Assembly: GCF_003449015.1 (NCBI RefSeq)
Contig: NZ_QRGD01000005.1
Coordinates: forward strand, 186,001-250,000
Direction of reading: 5' to 3'
Length of the DNA: 64,000 nucleotides
Origin: Aureibaculum luteum
GTDB lineage: Bacteria; Bacteroidota; Bacteroidia; Flavobacteriales; Flavobacteriaceae
This document shows, in pieces, positions 53,346-63,201 of this stretch; the stretch's first letter is position 1; the number at the start of each line of letters is the position of its first letter. Made by a program: the position numbers and the translations under genes. The notes under the pieces are model-generated. The model ran no database searches, was not told the DNA's origin, and saw only the letters and a program-made list of their open reading frames with translations.

Positions 53346-54242
53346 ATGGAAATACCTGAAATTCCAAACTTAATCCACTATGCCATTCCCTTTTTTGCAA
53401 TTACATTGTTTATAGAAGTTATTGTAGATGCTCGTGAAAAAACAAATAGTTATGAAACTAAAGATGCTATTACTTCCATTACTATGGGATTGGGCAATGT
53501 TTTTCTAGGGCTGTTTAGCAAAGTATTGGTTTTTGCTGCGTTTATATTTATTTATAATAATTTTCGATTATTTACCATACCTTTTACATGGTGGGCTTGG
53601 GTATTGCTATTATTTACTGAAGATTTCTCTTATTATTGGATGCATAGAACAAGCCATACCAATCGATTTTTTTGGGCAAGTCATATTATACATCATTCAT
53701 CACAACGCTATAACTTAAGTACTGCCTTAAGGCAATCTTGGACAGGTGGTTTTATGACCTTTATCTTTTGGTTATGGTTGCCCTTGTTAGGTTTTCATCC
53801 GGTAATGATTTTGGCTCAAATGTCTATCAGTCTTATTTATCAGTATTGGATTCATACGGAACGTATCAAAAAAATGCCCAACTGGTTTGAAGCTATTTTC
53901 AATACACCTTCTCACCACAGAGTACACCATGCCACAAATCCCCAATATTTAGACCGAAATCATGCGGGGATCTTTATTATTTGGGATCGGCTTTTTAAAA
54001 CGCACGAACCCGAAGCTGAAAAACCTATTTACGGATTGGTAAAAAATATTAGTACTTTTAATCCGCTGTATGTGGCCTTCCATGAATGGATTAATTTATT
54101 CAAAGATGTAGTTCACTCAAAAACCACCATAAAAAACCGATTCAATTATTTAATTAAGCCCCCGGGATGGCGGCATGATGGAAAGGGCATGATTTCTGAA
54201 GATTTACGGAAAGAATGGGAGAAAAGTATTAAAAGTAAATAG
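53346..54242 (+). CDS. Sterol desaturase/fatty acid hydroxylase family membrane di-iron protein
   Basis: The start is set at ATG 53346 (MEIPEIPNLIHYAIPFF), because a -7 box at 53317-53324 would leave an upstream ATG at 53328 at or before the transcript start. The 298-residue protein has four to five membrane spans and the three histidine clusters of the family: HRTSH near residue 108, HIIHHSS and, after the last span, HHRVHH. These bind two irons for oxygen-dependent C-H hydroxylation or desaturation. SQRYNLSTALRQSWTGG is typical of the Bacteroidota branch. Substrate is unknown; alkylglycerol-like ethers and carotenoids are possibilities. Confidence 0.87.
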   Translation: MEIPEIPNLIHYAIPFFAITLFIEVIVDAREKTNSYETKDAITSITMGLGNVFLGLFSKVLVFAAFIFIYNNFRLFTIPFTWWAWVLLLFTEDFSYYWMHRTSHTNRFFWASHIIHHSSQRYNLSTALRQSWTGGFMTFIFWLWLPLLGFHPVMILAQMSISLIYQYWIHTERIKKMPNWFEAIFNTPSHHRVHHATNPQYLDRNHAGIFIIWDRLFKTHEPEAEKPIYGLVKNISTFNPLYVAFHEWINLFKDVVHSKTTIKNRFNYLIKPPGWRHDGKGMISEDLRKEWEKSIKSK

Positions 54243-54305
54243 TTGGCAACTAAATAATTAATTTTAAACCAACCTATATATCAATTATTTTTTCTTTTTT
54301 ATCAG

Positions 54306-54313
54306 TACTTTTG
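54306..54313 (+). promoter_or_regulatory. -7 promoter box of the TonB receptor gene
   Basis: TACTTTTG here matches TAnnTTTG and lies 16 nt before the ATG at 54330, giving a short leader of about 11 nt. No Fur-type palindrome is evident nearby. Confidence 0.55.
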
Positions 54314-54329
54314 ATTTCTATTTTCATAT

Positions 54330-56405
54330 ATGAAATACTGCTTAATTGTTACACTCTTACTTAGTACCTTGGTTTTTTCACAAAAGAAAATGGCAACGGA
54401 CAGTATCACTAATTTGGACGAAGTTGTATTGAATCAATCCGCAAAAGCAACACAAGCCAATGGCATCATACCCTCTGCCTTTATTGGTACCCAAATTTTT
54501 AAATACTTTAGTCCTCTTGAAATGACTTCCCATTTAAATCAGATTTCAGGGGTTTATATACTTTCTGGTGCTCTTAACACTAACAGAATTACCATTCGCG
54601 GTGTGGGTTCTAGAACTCCATATGGTACCGACAAAATTAGATTGTATTATAATGGTATTCCAGTAACTAATGGTTCTGGCTTTTCTACCATTGAGGCATA
54701 TGATCTTGAAAATTTGAATTCAATAGAAGTAATAAAAGGCCCAAAAGGAACTGCTTTCGGTTCTAATTTAGGTGGAGTAATCCTGTTGAAGCCTCAAGAA
54801 ACTGTAGATAAGACTACCGCTTTCCAAAATAATTTTACATTCGGTTCTTATAGGTTGCTTAAAAACAATTTGAGCTTAGCACATATAGCTGATAAACTTT
54901 CATTAGAACTACGTTATGGACATTTAGAAACTGATGGATTTAGAGAAAACAGCCAATACAAAAGGGACGGTGTACTACTAAACTCATCTTATAAATTAGG
55001 TGACAATAGTAAACTTAGTTTATTACTGAATTATATAGACTATACGGCACATATAGCCAGTTCAATTAATCTAGGTGCATTTAACGAAGACCCAACGCAA
55101 GCTGCTTTTACATGGAAATCGGCCAAAGGATATGAGGCCAATAAATATACCTTAGGGGGAATTTCACTTTCTAATAAAATCACACAGCAACTGAACAATA
55201 CCACAAGTGTTTTTTATACTCATCTAGATCATTATGAGCCTAGACCGTTTAATATTTTAGATGAAACCACCAATGGTTACGGATTAAGAACACAATTTAA
55301 AGGGAATTTTTATTTTAATAAAAGGATAACCAATTACACATTTGGTGTAGAAGTTTATAAAGATGATTACAATTGGTCAACATTTGAAAATTTATATGAA
55401 GATAATAATGATAAAGGTAGCTTAGAAGGTACTGTACTAAGTCGTAATAAAGAAAATAGAAGTCAGTTTAATGGATTTGCAACATTTACGTACCCGTTTA
55501 ACAATCATTTTACCGCTCAATTAGGCATTGCCATCAATAAAACAAAATATAATTATCGCGATTTGTTAAAAACAGGTACTGAAAACACCAGTGGCAAAAG
55601 AAGTTTTGACGCTATTGTGTTACCCAATTTTCAGCTGAATTATCAATTTGGTATCCACCAATTGGCATATGCAAATATAAGTAGGGGCTATTCCAACCCC
55701 AGCCTTGAAGAAACCTTGGCTCCAGAAGGAGTAATTAACCCAGACATTGCTCAAGAAACAGGAATGAATTATGAGCTAGGCAGTAAGCTGAAATTCTTGA
55801 ACAATAAATTGAGGTTAAATGTTGCGGTGTACCAAATGAATATTAAAAACATGTTGGTTGCTCAACGTATTGGCGAAGATCAATATATCGGCAAAAATGC
55901 GGGAAACACGAAACATCAAGGCTTAGAAGTGGATTTAAATTATCTTTACAGATTTACATCAAATTTCCTGTTAACCCCTTTTATAAGTTATTCTCACAGT
56001 AATCATAAATTTATGGAATTTATTGATGATGGTATTGATTATGGAGGCAATCCTTTAACTGGAGTGCCCAAACACAGAATCAATTCCGGTATGCAATTAC
56101 AATGGCAAAAGGGACTATCTGTAAATGCCACTTACGCACATGTTAGTAACATACCATTAACGGATGGCAATACAATTTCTAGTGCCTCTTATAATTTATT
56201 GAATTTAAACATAGGGTACAAAAAACAAATTTCAGACGCTTTTGCTATGGAAGCCAAGGTTGGCATACAAAATATGACCAATACACATTATGCACAATCC
56301 GTATTAATAAATGCAAGCAGTTTTGGAGGACAAGCACCACGTTATTATTATCCCGGTATGCCAAGAAATTACTATGGAAGTTTGCGGTTGCGTTACTGTC
56401 TGTGA
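54330..56405 (+). CDS. TonB-dependent outer membrane receptor (FecA-like siderophore/iron type)
   Basis: The 691-residue receptor has a signal peptide (MKYCLIVTLLLSTLVFSQKK), a TonB-box-like stretch ITNLDEVVLNQ, and a plug domain with HLNQISGVYILSGALNTNR, ITIRGVGSRTPYGTDKIRLY and IEVIKGPKGTAFGSNLGGVI. The 22-strand barrel follows with the typical ISRGYSNPSLEETLAPEGVI and the end RNYYGSLRLRYCL. The family moves ferric siderophores, heme, copper or other ligands. It has no N-terminal regulatory extension, so no FecR signalling is expected. The ligand is not known. Confidence 0.9.
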   Translation: MKYCLIVTLLLSTLVFSQKKMATDSITNLDEVVLNQSAKATQANGIIPSAFIGTQIFKYFSPLEMTSHLNQISGVYILSGALNTNRITIRGVGSRTPYGTDKIRLYYNGIPVTNGSGFSTIEAYDLENLNSIEVIKGPKGTAFGSNLGGVILLKPQETVDKTTAFQNNFTFGSYRLLKNNLSLAHIADKLSLELRYGHLETDGFRENSQYKRDGVLLNSSYKLGDNSKLSLLLNYIDYTAHIASSINLGAFNEDPTQAAFTWKSAKGYEANKYTLGGISLSNKITQQLNNTTSVFYTHLDHYEPRPFNILDETTNGYGLRTQFKGNFYFNKRITNYTFGVEVYKDDYNWSTFENLYEDNNDKGSLEGTVLSRNKENRSQFNGFATFTYPFNNHFTAQLGIAINKTKYNYRDLLKTGTENTSGKRSFDAIVLPNFQLNYQFGIHQLAYANISRGYSNPSLEETLAPEGVINPDIAQETGMNYELGSKLKFLNNKLRLNVAVYQMNIKNMLVAQRIGEDQYIGKNAGNTKHQGLEVDLNYLYRFTSNFLLTPFISYSHSNHKFMEFIDDGIDYGGNPLTGVPKHRINSGMQLQWQKGLSVNATYAHVSNIPLTDGNTISSASYNLLNLNIGYKKQISDAFAMEAKVGIQNMTNTHYAQSVLINASSFGGQAPRYYYPGMPRNYYGSLRLRYCL

Positions 56406-56649
56406 TAAGAGTGAATGAGCTTTTTTATATAAAATGTATGCAGACTTCTTTTCTTATTAAAATCAAAACTATAACTTTGATTTGATCAAATTACCCAGTT
56501 GGAAGCTTGTTAGCACTGGCATAATTTTTGATAACTTGTAAAAGGGAATGGCAAAGAGAGAATTCTAAGAACTGGGCAGAAAATTTGATTTTTTTAATAA
56601 TTTTTACGACCTTAGTTAATAAAGGTGCAAATTTTTAAAATCAAGCAAA

Positions 56650-57324
56650 GTGAAAAACGTACTTATACTACTTTTATTTATTGTTTTTTCTTGTAGCAAT
56701 GATTTTAACGCTTCATCAGAAAAAACTGAAACAACAGTTAAAGGAAACGTATCAGATATTGAACGAAATTTTCCAATTAAAAATTTTAAAATTGTTTTAT
56801 TAAGGGTTTGGGATGATTGGAGTGTTGTTCAATATGCTCCAGGTTCAGAAGTTATTGATTCCGTAAGAACAGATTCATTTGGAAATTATTCAATTACATT
56901 TAATTTCATTAAAGGAGAAAGGTATGCTTTTGAAAAACAATATTATGGAAATCCATATTATACAGAAAGCATAGGCAACACCGATATTATTGAAGGAAAT
57001 ATAAATATACGTAATATTAATGCTTGGTATCCAACAGTATTGAAATTGAATTTAAACATTCATAATAATAATTATCCAGCAATGCGTATCAGTAGTCATA
57101 TTCTTGAAAATAACAATTCGTATTTCCCAACAGTAGATATTTTTGATTCAGAAATAGATACAATAGCCTATATTAGAAGCAAACCTAATTCAAACGTACA
57201 ATTAAATTTTCATTATTCAACAGGCTATTCGAATGAGGATTATCACTATTTATTAAAAGAATTTACAACAGGCCTTCAGGATACCATAAGCTTATCTTAT
57301 AAAATAGATTGTTCAACTTTCTGA
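56650..57324 (+). CDS. Lipoprotein of unknown function
   Basis: The 224-residue protein starts on GTG 56650; the leader KNVLILLLFIVFSCSN ends at lipid Cys15. The mature part begins with TTVKGNVSDIERNFPIKNFK, a stretch like the beta-sandwich of carboxypeptidase-regulatory domains (FGNYSITFNFIKGERYAFEK). It has no enzyme motif. It stands alone between the TonB receptor and the serine hydrolase gene. Confidence 0.65.
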   Translation: MKNVLILLLFIVFSCSNDFNASSEKTETTVKGNVSDIERNFPIKNFKIVLLRVWDDWSVVQYAPGSEVIDSVRTDSFGNYSITFNFIKGERYAFEKQYYGNPYYTESIGNTDIIEGNINIRNINAWYPTVLKLNLNIHNNNYPAMRISSHILENNNSYFPTVDIFDSEIDTIAYIRSKPNSNVQLNFHYSTGYSNEDYHYLLKEFTTGLQDTISLSYKIDCSTF

Positions 57325-57453
57325 CAAACTTCCTTAAAATGTTTTTAGTATCATAGCAATTAGATTTTGAAATGACTGAATTAAGGAAATGTATTAAAAA
57401 CCAACCTTAAAGAAAAATATTTTAACTTCGCTCCTTTCTTTAAAATTACATCC

Positions 57454-58707
57454 ATGCAAAAAAAGCTCTTCCTCCTATTTTCTCTACTTTTTTTCACCCA
57501 TCACATTGTTACTGGGCAGAACTCTGCAAAACAAAAAACACTCATTACCAAAATCAATACTATTTTAGAAAACGAAATAAAGAAATCTAACATTCCTGGT
57601 GCGGTAATTTTAGTAAAACAAAGTGATCAAGTACTTTACAAAAATGCTTTTGGGTATGCTTCTTTAAATGATTTTAACAATAAACGTTTGAAAAACCCAG
57701 AAAAAACGACCGTAAATCATCTCTACGATATTGCTTCACTAACCAAAATTATTGGAACAACAACATCCATAATGCTATTGGTTGATCAGGGGCTTTTAAA
57801 TGTTGACGATCCTGTTTGCGATTATATTAAAGCATTTAACACACCTGATAAAAATAAAATTACCATCAGACATTTACTAACCCATACTGCTGGTTTAATT
57901 GAATGGTTTCCGTTCTATTATTATTCGAACAAAAGAAAAGACACGTATAAAATTATTGATAAACTACCCTTAAAATATGCCATTGGTAGTGGCAGACATT
58001 ATAGCGATTTGGGCTTTATACTCTTAGGTGAGATTATTGAAAAAGTATCAAACCTTCCGCTAGATCAATTTATGGAACAACATATTTTTAAGCCATTACA
58101 AATGGAACATACACTATTCAATCCGCTTGAAAAAGAAACACACAATAAGATTGCAGCTACTTCGCATGGTAATCCATTTGAAAATAGAATGGTTACCGAT
58201 GCTTCTCTTGGTTTTAAAATAGATAGTCTTCATCCAAACCAATGGAATGGGTGGCGACAATACACGCTAAAAGGTGAAGTTAATGATGGAAATGCATGGT
58301 ATGCCAATGAAGGGGTTTCTGGTCACGCAGGAATATTCTCTACAGTTGACGATTTACAAAAAGTAATTGATGTTTTAAAAAATAAAGGGAATTTAAATGA
58401 TAGACAATTTATTTCTGAAAAAACAATAAATTTATTTCTTACACAAGATGAATTTAAAAATGGATTGGGCTGGGTAATGAATAATAGTAGTGCCTATATA
58501 AAAAATGCTCCAAAAGGTAGTTTCGGTCACACCGGATTTACTGGAACAAGTATAGCGGTAATCCCTGAATATGACATCTCTGTTATCTTATTGATTAACC
58601 GTCAAAATATGGGACTATTAGCATCAAAATCTTATTATAATTTAAATCCCATAAGAGAAAAAATAATTACTTCGGTTCTTGATTATTGTAACAAAGGAAA
58701 AGACTAA
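57454..58707 (+). CDS. Secreted serine hydrolase of the class C beta-lactamase family
   Basis: The 417-residue protein has a signal peptide (KLFLLFSLLFFTHHIVTGQ) and a penicillin-binding-fold catalytic domain. The SxxK nucleophile motif is SLTK (Ser95, Lys98), the Tyr motif is HYSDLGF, and FGHTGFTGTS holds the third motif. HLLTHTAGLIEWF and NEGVSGHAGIFSTVDDL match the family's usual phrases. Members are peptidases, esterases or lactamases, and cell wall or D-amino acid peptide hydrolysis is likely. Confidence 0.9.
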   Translation: MQKKLFLLFSLLFFTHHIVTGQNSAKQKTLITKINTILENEIKKSNIPGAVILVKQSDQVLYKNAFGYASLNDFNNKRLKNPEKTTVNHLYDIASLTKIIGTTTSIMLLVDQGLLNVDDPVCDYIKAFNTPDKNKITIRHLLTHTAGLIEWFPFYYYSNKRKDTYKIIDKLPLKYAIGSGRHYSDLGFILLGEIIEKVSNLPLDQFMEQHIFKPLQMEHTLFNPLEKETHNKIAATSHGNPFENRMVTDASLGFKIDSLHPNQWNGWRQYTLKGEVNDGNAWYANEGVSGHAGIFSTVDDLQKVIDVLKNKGNLNDRQFISEKTINLFLTQDEFKNGLGWVMNNSSAYIKNAPKGSFGHTGFTGTSIAVIPEYDISVILLINRQNMGLLASKSYYNLNPIREKIITSVLDYCNKGKD

Positions 58708-58988
58708 AACTAAAAACTAGGAAAGCACCATATATTTATATGGTTTAATATCCTTCTATTTGCAATATAGGATTAACTAAAATCAATTAATAATCTTTCA
58801 TTTTTCTATCACCAAAAAAAAAAGACAACTTTTTAGCATCTATTTCTGAAATGAGCAATTTTGAAATGGGTTATAGAAAGATTATAAAGATTAAAACGCT
58901 GTTTAACTAGTTGGAATTTACTAAATTAGTGCTTTGAAATTTTTACGCTAAATTAACACAAAACATTAGACCTCTTTAAACACTAATT

Positions 58989-59831
58989 ATGAAATTAAAA
59001 TTAACTTTCTTTATTTTTGCAACGATACTTTTATCCTTTACAGTAGCAAGTGCACAAGAAATTCCTATTGAACATCTCAATATGAAATTACAGCCAAATC
59101 AGCAAGAGTATTCTAAAACAATACTTAAAAATGAAATTCCAGGTATAAAAGCGGAACATATAGCCTTAACAGGAAAATTTGTTAACGAAGATCAACTCAA
59201 AGAGGGATTTAAATATATTTACCTTTTTGTAAAAGGAAATGGTACTGTAGTTGCAAATAAAGAAAGTTATGACATTGTACCTGAAACAATATTCCTACCG
59301 AATTCTATTCAAAAAATTTCAATTAATGTAGCTAAAAATGATACACTTCATTTTCTGAAAATTTCTAGTGAGTTAACGGAACAAGACAAGCTAGATTTAA
59401 AAGAATTTCCAGAAGAAAATACACAGAATGTGTATTACACTAAATTTGAAGATACGGAACCCTATACGGAACCTATAAAAAGCCCAAATACTATAAGTCG
59501 TACCATATTACCTAATAAGTATATACCTCGTATTGCAATGGGTACTGTTCAAGCTCCAGGTCCTGACCATGTTGGTGCTCATGAACACGGAATGTTAGAA
59601 CAATTATTTTTAGGTTTAACTGATAACAACGTTGTTGTGCATGCAGATGAAGCTCAGGTTGATTTTCCTGAATATTCAGTGTTGCACATACCTTTAGGTT
59701 CTAGTCATTCTGTAGATGTAACTGACGGAGATGAAATGTACTATGTATGGATGGACTTTTTTAGAGATAAAAAAGGGGAAGAATGGTTAAAAACACATAA
59801 CACTGGTAAGAAAGAAAAAAAGGACTATTAA
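58989..59831 (+). CDS. Secreted two-cupin domain protein
   Basis: The 280-residue protein has a signal peptide ending after TVASA. Two cupin halves are visible: residues about 55-125 (KYIYLFVKGNGTVVANKESY, with IFLPNSIQKISI) and about 185-260 (PGPDHVGAHEHGMLEQLFLG, with YSVLHIPLGSSHSVDV). The second half keeps the histidine/glutamate metal ligands (HEHxxxEQ). A role in sugar or small-molecule turnover is plausible, but the substrate cannot be stated. An almost perfect hairpin ACCATATA/TATATGGT lies at about 58727-58744 upstream. Confidence 0.75.
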   Translation: MKLKLTFFIFATILLSFTVASAQEIPIEHLNMKLQPNQQEYSKTILKNEIPGIKAEHIALTGKFVNEDQLKEGFKYIYLFVKGNGTVVANKESYDIVPETIFLPNSIQKISINVAKNDTLHFLKISSELTEQDKLDLKEFPEENTQNVYYTKFEDTEPYTEPIKSPNTISRTILPNKYIPRIAMGTVQAPGPDHVGAHEHGMLEQLFLGLTDNNVVVHADEAQVDFPEYSVLHIPLGSSHSVDVTDGDEMYYVWMDFFRDKKGEEWLKTHNTGKKEKKDY

Positions 59832-60149
59832 TCAATATGAAATTATCTCTTTAAATATTAACGCTGTATATCTATTTTTAAATTGAATAGGGTCGTGACT
59901 TGGTATAGACTGAAAAGAATTTATTTTTTTATATCCCTAGGTAACATCTTTATTATGAAATCAATTTAAGGCAATAACAGTAAGAATAAAATTCTAAAAC
60001 CCAAGGTTTACAAGAAAGATACAGTGTAATTTTTCCTATAATTATAGTAAGGTTTCAATTTGATTCTAATGAAAAAATCAGAATTCACTTCCTTAACAAT
60101 TCTTAAAATAACGAATACCTCTGGAAATAATACAGAGGTTAAAATATTT
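59832..60149. other. Gene-free interval upstream of the FG-GAP gene
   Basis: No supported gene is seen. An in-frame ATG at 60060 extends the downstream gene by 30 residues, but that extension reads as unstructured polar sequence ahead of a signal peptide. No promoter box matching TAnnTTTG was found at a convincing distance. Confidence 0.4.
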
Positions 60150-61595
60150 ATGTTTAACACATTATTATTATTCCTTTTCCTTAGCTCACATTCCTTAATG
60201 GCTCAAAATACCTGGGCTAAAATTTTACCAGGTATTGGTTCATTTTCATCACCCAGAATTGCTGATCTAAATAATGATAAGGTCGGTGATATTATTCTTG
60301 GTGCTGGCCGGAAAGAATTTCAAGCTTGTGATTCTGCTGTCGTTGCCTTAAATGGCAAAACGGGTGAACTACTCTGGAAGGTTCATGCAAAAGATCAAAT
60401 TTTCGGGTCAGCCGCTCTTCAAGATATTACTGGAGATGGAATTTTAGATGTATTGATAAATGGGCGTTCAGCGGAACTTATTGCCATTAATGGGCAAACA
60501 GGAAAAGTATTGTGGCGATTTATAAAACCTAAAGGTGAAGAAAAAGAATGGTTCAATTTTTATAATCCGCAATTTATTAGAGATCAAAATAATGACGGAC
60601 AGAAAGATATTTTGATTTCCAACGGAGGAGACGTACTTGCTGAACCTAATGACCCAAACAGACCTACTGGGCATTTGGTTATTATCAATAGCAAAACGGG
60701 AAACGTGATCAGTAAGGCCCCTATGCCTGATGGTGGTGAAATATATATGTCGGTTTCCGTGCTTCCACATAAATCTGAAACTTTTAAAAATGTAATTTTT
60801 GGTACAGGAGGTGAGACTATTGGTGGAAACCTTTATGTGACTTCAATATCGGAAATCAAATCTGGTGACCTGTCTAAATCGATTAAACTAGCGACAAGTG
60901 AAAAGAAAGGTTTTGTAGGTCCTGGTGCTTGGGCCGATATTAATGAAGATGGCCATCATGACATTATTGCGAATTCAGTAGATGGTCGGTTGATGGCATT
61001 CGATGGCATTACCCATAAATCTATTTGGACGGTTACCGTACCAGATACGGAAGCTTATGGCTCTGTCGCAATAGGTTTATTTAATGATGATAACATTCCT
61101 GACGTTTTTGTTTCTTACGCTCAAGGCGTATGGCCAGACCTAGGATGGTCAAAGCAGATCATGGTAAACGGTAAAAACGGTACTATAGAGTTTGAAGATA
61201 CTTTAGGGTTTTATCAAATGAGTTCTCCAGTAGCAGTAGATCTAAATAATGACGGTAAAGATGAAGCTTTATTACCAATGAATTATCAAGTGAAAAATGA
61301 ATTTCAAATGAAATTTTTTCACAATAACATTATAGCTATCGAATTCACTGAAAAAGTTGCGGCCGAATTAGATCTGCAATACGAAGGCAACAATCTATCA
61401 TCAACACCTTGGATAGGTGATTTAGACGGAAACGGCTATCTAGATATCGTTTACCTACATGGTACAAATGTAAAAAAAACGTATACATTCGATGGTCTGA
61501 GAATAAACAGGATTGACACTAAATTTCCTATTACAGGAAAGATCCGATGGGGATCATATATGGGCAGTGATTATAACGGTGTGTTTACAAAATAA
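60150..61595 (+). CDS. Secreted FG-GAP/PQQ-like beta-propeller protein
   Basis: The start is set at ATG 60150, giving MFNTLLLFLFLSSHSLMAQ, a clear signal peptide; an earlier ATG at 60060 would bury it. The 481-residue protein consists of repeated blades of FG-GAP and PQQ-type pattern: SSPRIADLNNDKVGDIILGA, LNGKTGELLWKVHAKDQIFG, INGQTGKVLWRF, INEDGHHDIIANSVDGRLMA and DLNNDGKDEALLP. The DxNxDG loops would bind calcium. No enzymatic cofactor site is evident, so it is likely an adhesion or carbohydrate-binding surface protein. Confidence 0.85.
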   Translation: MFNTLLLFLFLSSHSLMAQNTWAKILPGIGSFSSPRIADLNNDKVGDIILGAGRKEFQACDSAVVALNGKTGELLWKVHAKDQIFGSAALQDITGDGILDVLINGRSAELIAINGQTGKVLWRFIKPKGEEKEWFNFYNPQFIRDQNNDGQKDILISNGGDVLAEPNDPNRPTGHLVIINSKTGNVISKAPMPDGGEIYMSVSVLPHKSETFKNVIFGTGGETIGGNLYVTSISEIKSGDLSKSIKLATSEKKGFVGPGAWADINEDGHHDIIANSVDGRLMAFDGITHKSIWTVTVPDTEAYGSVAIGLFNDDNIPDVFVSYAQGVWPDLGWSKQIMVNGKNGTIEFEDTLGFYQMSSPVAVDLNNDGKDEALLPMNYQVKNEFQMKFFHNNIIAIEFTEKVAAELDLQYEGNNLSSTPWIGDLDGNGYLDIVYLHGTNVKKTYTFDGLRINRIDTKFPITGKIRWGSYMGSDYNGVFTK

Positions 61596-61728
61596 ATTAC
61601 CCCTAATAACTACACACATCCACATTAAAACATTTTGGTCTAAAATCTGCAATGTACTGGTAAGAAAGAATAAACAGAATTAGGTTCTTCAATGAATGAA
61701 TCCGTAATTCATAATAAAACAATAACTA

Positions 61729-61762
61729 AAAACCTCTTTCAACAAATTGAAAGAGGTTTTCT
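61729..61762. terminator. Terminator between the FG-GAP gene and the B12-controlled lipoprotein gene
   Basis: AAAACCTCTTTCAA (61729-61742) and TTGAAAGAGGTTTT (61747-61760) form a perfect 14-bp stem with a 4-nt loop and flanking A and T runs, so it can work on both strands. Confidence 0.88.
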
Positions 61763-61793
61763 TATACCTGTAAAACTATTGTTTTTATTTAAA

Positions 61794-62864
61794 TTATTGA
61801 GTGATATACGCTTTGTCTGAGAAAAAAATGTCAATAGGTGAATTACCTACTTCTTTTATTGTTTTAAATAAAGAGTTGTCTTCATTATAAATAGATAGCA
61901 CACTTTTTTCAGTATCAAAATAGTCTTCAAGACCCAATACATAAACTTTTTTGGTAAGTGGATGCTCTTTAACCAAAGTTGTTAACATGACACCGTCAAA
62001 CAAAGGCGTGCAAAATTCTTCAAGTGTTTTTGTACTCGTATTAAATCTATAGATTTTACCTGAATTTGATTCTGACCAATAGGCGTTATAACTATTTTCA
62101 CTCATTATTAAGATGCTATTTTTATATAAGTTAACGCTTTCATCTTCAACCGTTACTGTTTCTGCTATTGAATAATCAGCATTTAATTTAACAAACGAAG
62201 CTTTTTCTGTTCGTTTTTCAGTGGCAATCCAAATAACATCATCTGCATCTCTTACAATACCTGAAATAGTTTCACTAAATTCTTGAAGCACCGAGATTTC
62301 TTTAGAAAGAATATCCATTGCTTTTAGCTCATTACCATCAGCAATTAAAACATTGTTATTATCTAATAATAAAGCGGAATTACTTGGCAACATGTCTTCA
62401 GAAATATCGTCAATGGCTTCACTTATACCCGTATTCATATCTACATGAGCTAAAAGGTATTTTTTACGCCTTCCACTACCTGAAGATCCTACAACCACTC
62501 CTTTATCTTCTGAATACATTAAAAGATTACTTGGGTTATCCATTTCAGAAGTCGCTACAACTCGTTCTTCCTGTAATGTTTCTTCATTGAGTTGGGTTAT
62601 AAAATTGGGTCCGCTTTGATTAACCAGATAGAGCTTATCATTAAAATTATGCATAGACAAAGCATCTCCATTTAATGATGTATACACATCTGGGGTATAA
62701 ACATATGCAGTATCCAAATGTTCAAGAGAAGTTTTACCCGTTTCAAATGTTAATATGTACGTATTATCATAAGTTGGTATAACCAATGGGGCATCAGAAT
62801 CTTCGGTACACGAAAACATAGTTAAAGCAAATAGAATTGCTGTGAAAATTGATAGTTTTTTCAT
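61794..62864 (-). CDS. Beta-propeller surface lipoprotein under cobalamin riboswitch control (BtuG-like candidate)
   Basis: The 356-residue protein has a lipoprotein leader MKKLSIFTAILFALTMFSCT with lipid Cys19. The mature part is a seven-bladed-type propeller of the DUF5074/YncE pattern, with repeats such as DKLYLVNQSGPNFITQLNEE, NPSNLLMYSEDKGVVVGSSG and DDVIWIATEKRTEKASFVKL. A cobalamin riboswitch lies directly upstream on the same strand. In Bacteroides, BtuG is a surface propeller lipoprotein that captures B12 for BtuB, so this gene may play the same role. The riboswitch link is seen in the sequence; the B12 binding is inferred. No btuB or further cobalamin gene follows before the terminator. 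Confidence 0.78.
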   Translation of the reverse strand: MKKLSIFTAILFALTMFSCTEDSDAPLVIPTYDNTYILTFETGKTSLEHLDTAYVYTPDVYTSLNGDALSMHNFNDKLYLVNQSGPNFITQLNEETLQEERVVATSEMDNPSNLLMYSEDKGVVVGSSGSGRRKKYLLAHVDMNTGISEAIDDISEDMLPSNSALLLDNNNVLIADGNELKAMDILSKEISVLQEFSETISGIVRDADDVIWIATEKRTEKASFVKLNADYSIAETVTVEDESVNLYKNSILIMSENSYNAYWSESNSGKIYRFNTSTKTLEEFCTPLFDGVMLTTLVKEHPLTKKVYVLGLEDYFDTEKSVLSIYNEDNSLFKTIKEVGNSPIDIFFSDKAYITQ

Positions 62865-62993
62865 TATATATATTTAAAAAGTTACTAAGTCAGGCAGCCT
62901 TATAGTCAATTATAACTAGTAATAGTATGATTAATAAAAGGTGCTTCAAATTGTATTTTTACTCTTTATCCGAAAGTAGAAAATACTGAATGT

Positions 62994-63187
62994 AGTTTTG
63001 GCAGGTCTCCTGGCTCGCGTCTTGTTAAAACCTTCCCGTGTAAACAGTGGTGTAAGAATATAACAAGCATCTCTATATTAAGACGAAGCTTACAGTTGCG
63101 GGTACAGCTCAGGATTTTTCTTAAAATAAATCACCTGATTCCCTATTAATTTCGTTTTTATTATTACTAAAAATAAAAACCAAAACT
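62994..63187 (-). ncRNA. Cobalamin (B12) riboswitch
   Basis: On the minus strand the element contains GGGAATCAGGTG, AATCCTGAGCTGTACCCGC, AACTGTAAGC and the B12-box-type end GAGCCAGGAGACCTGCC, the conserved series of this class. AGTTTTGG and CCAAAACT at the two ends (63180-63187 and 62994-63001) form a perfect 8-bp P1 stem. It ends about 130 nt before the lipoprotein ATG at 62864. A -7 box TACCTTTG lies at 63194-63201, so transcription would start right at the P1 stem. Confidence 0.94.
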
Positions 63188-63193
63188 GAGCAA

Positions 63194-63201
63194 CAAAGGT
63201 A
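63194..63201 (-). promoter_or_regulatory. -7 promoter box of the B12 riboswitch transcript
   Basis: The minus strand reads TACCTTTG, fitting TAnnTTTG, 6-7 nt ahead of the first P1 base at 63187. The distance matches a start at the beginning of the riboswitch. Confidence 0.65.
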
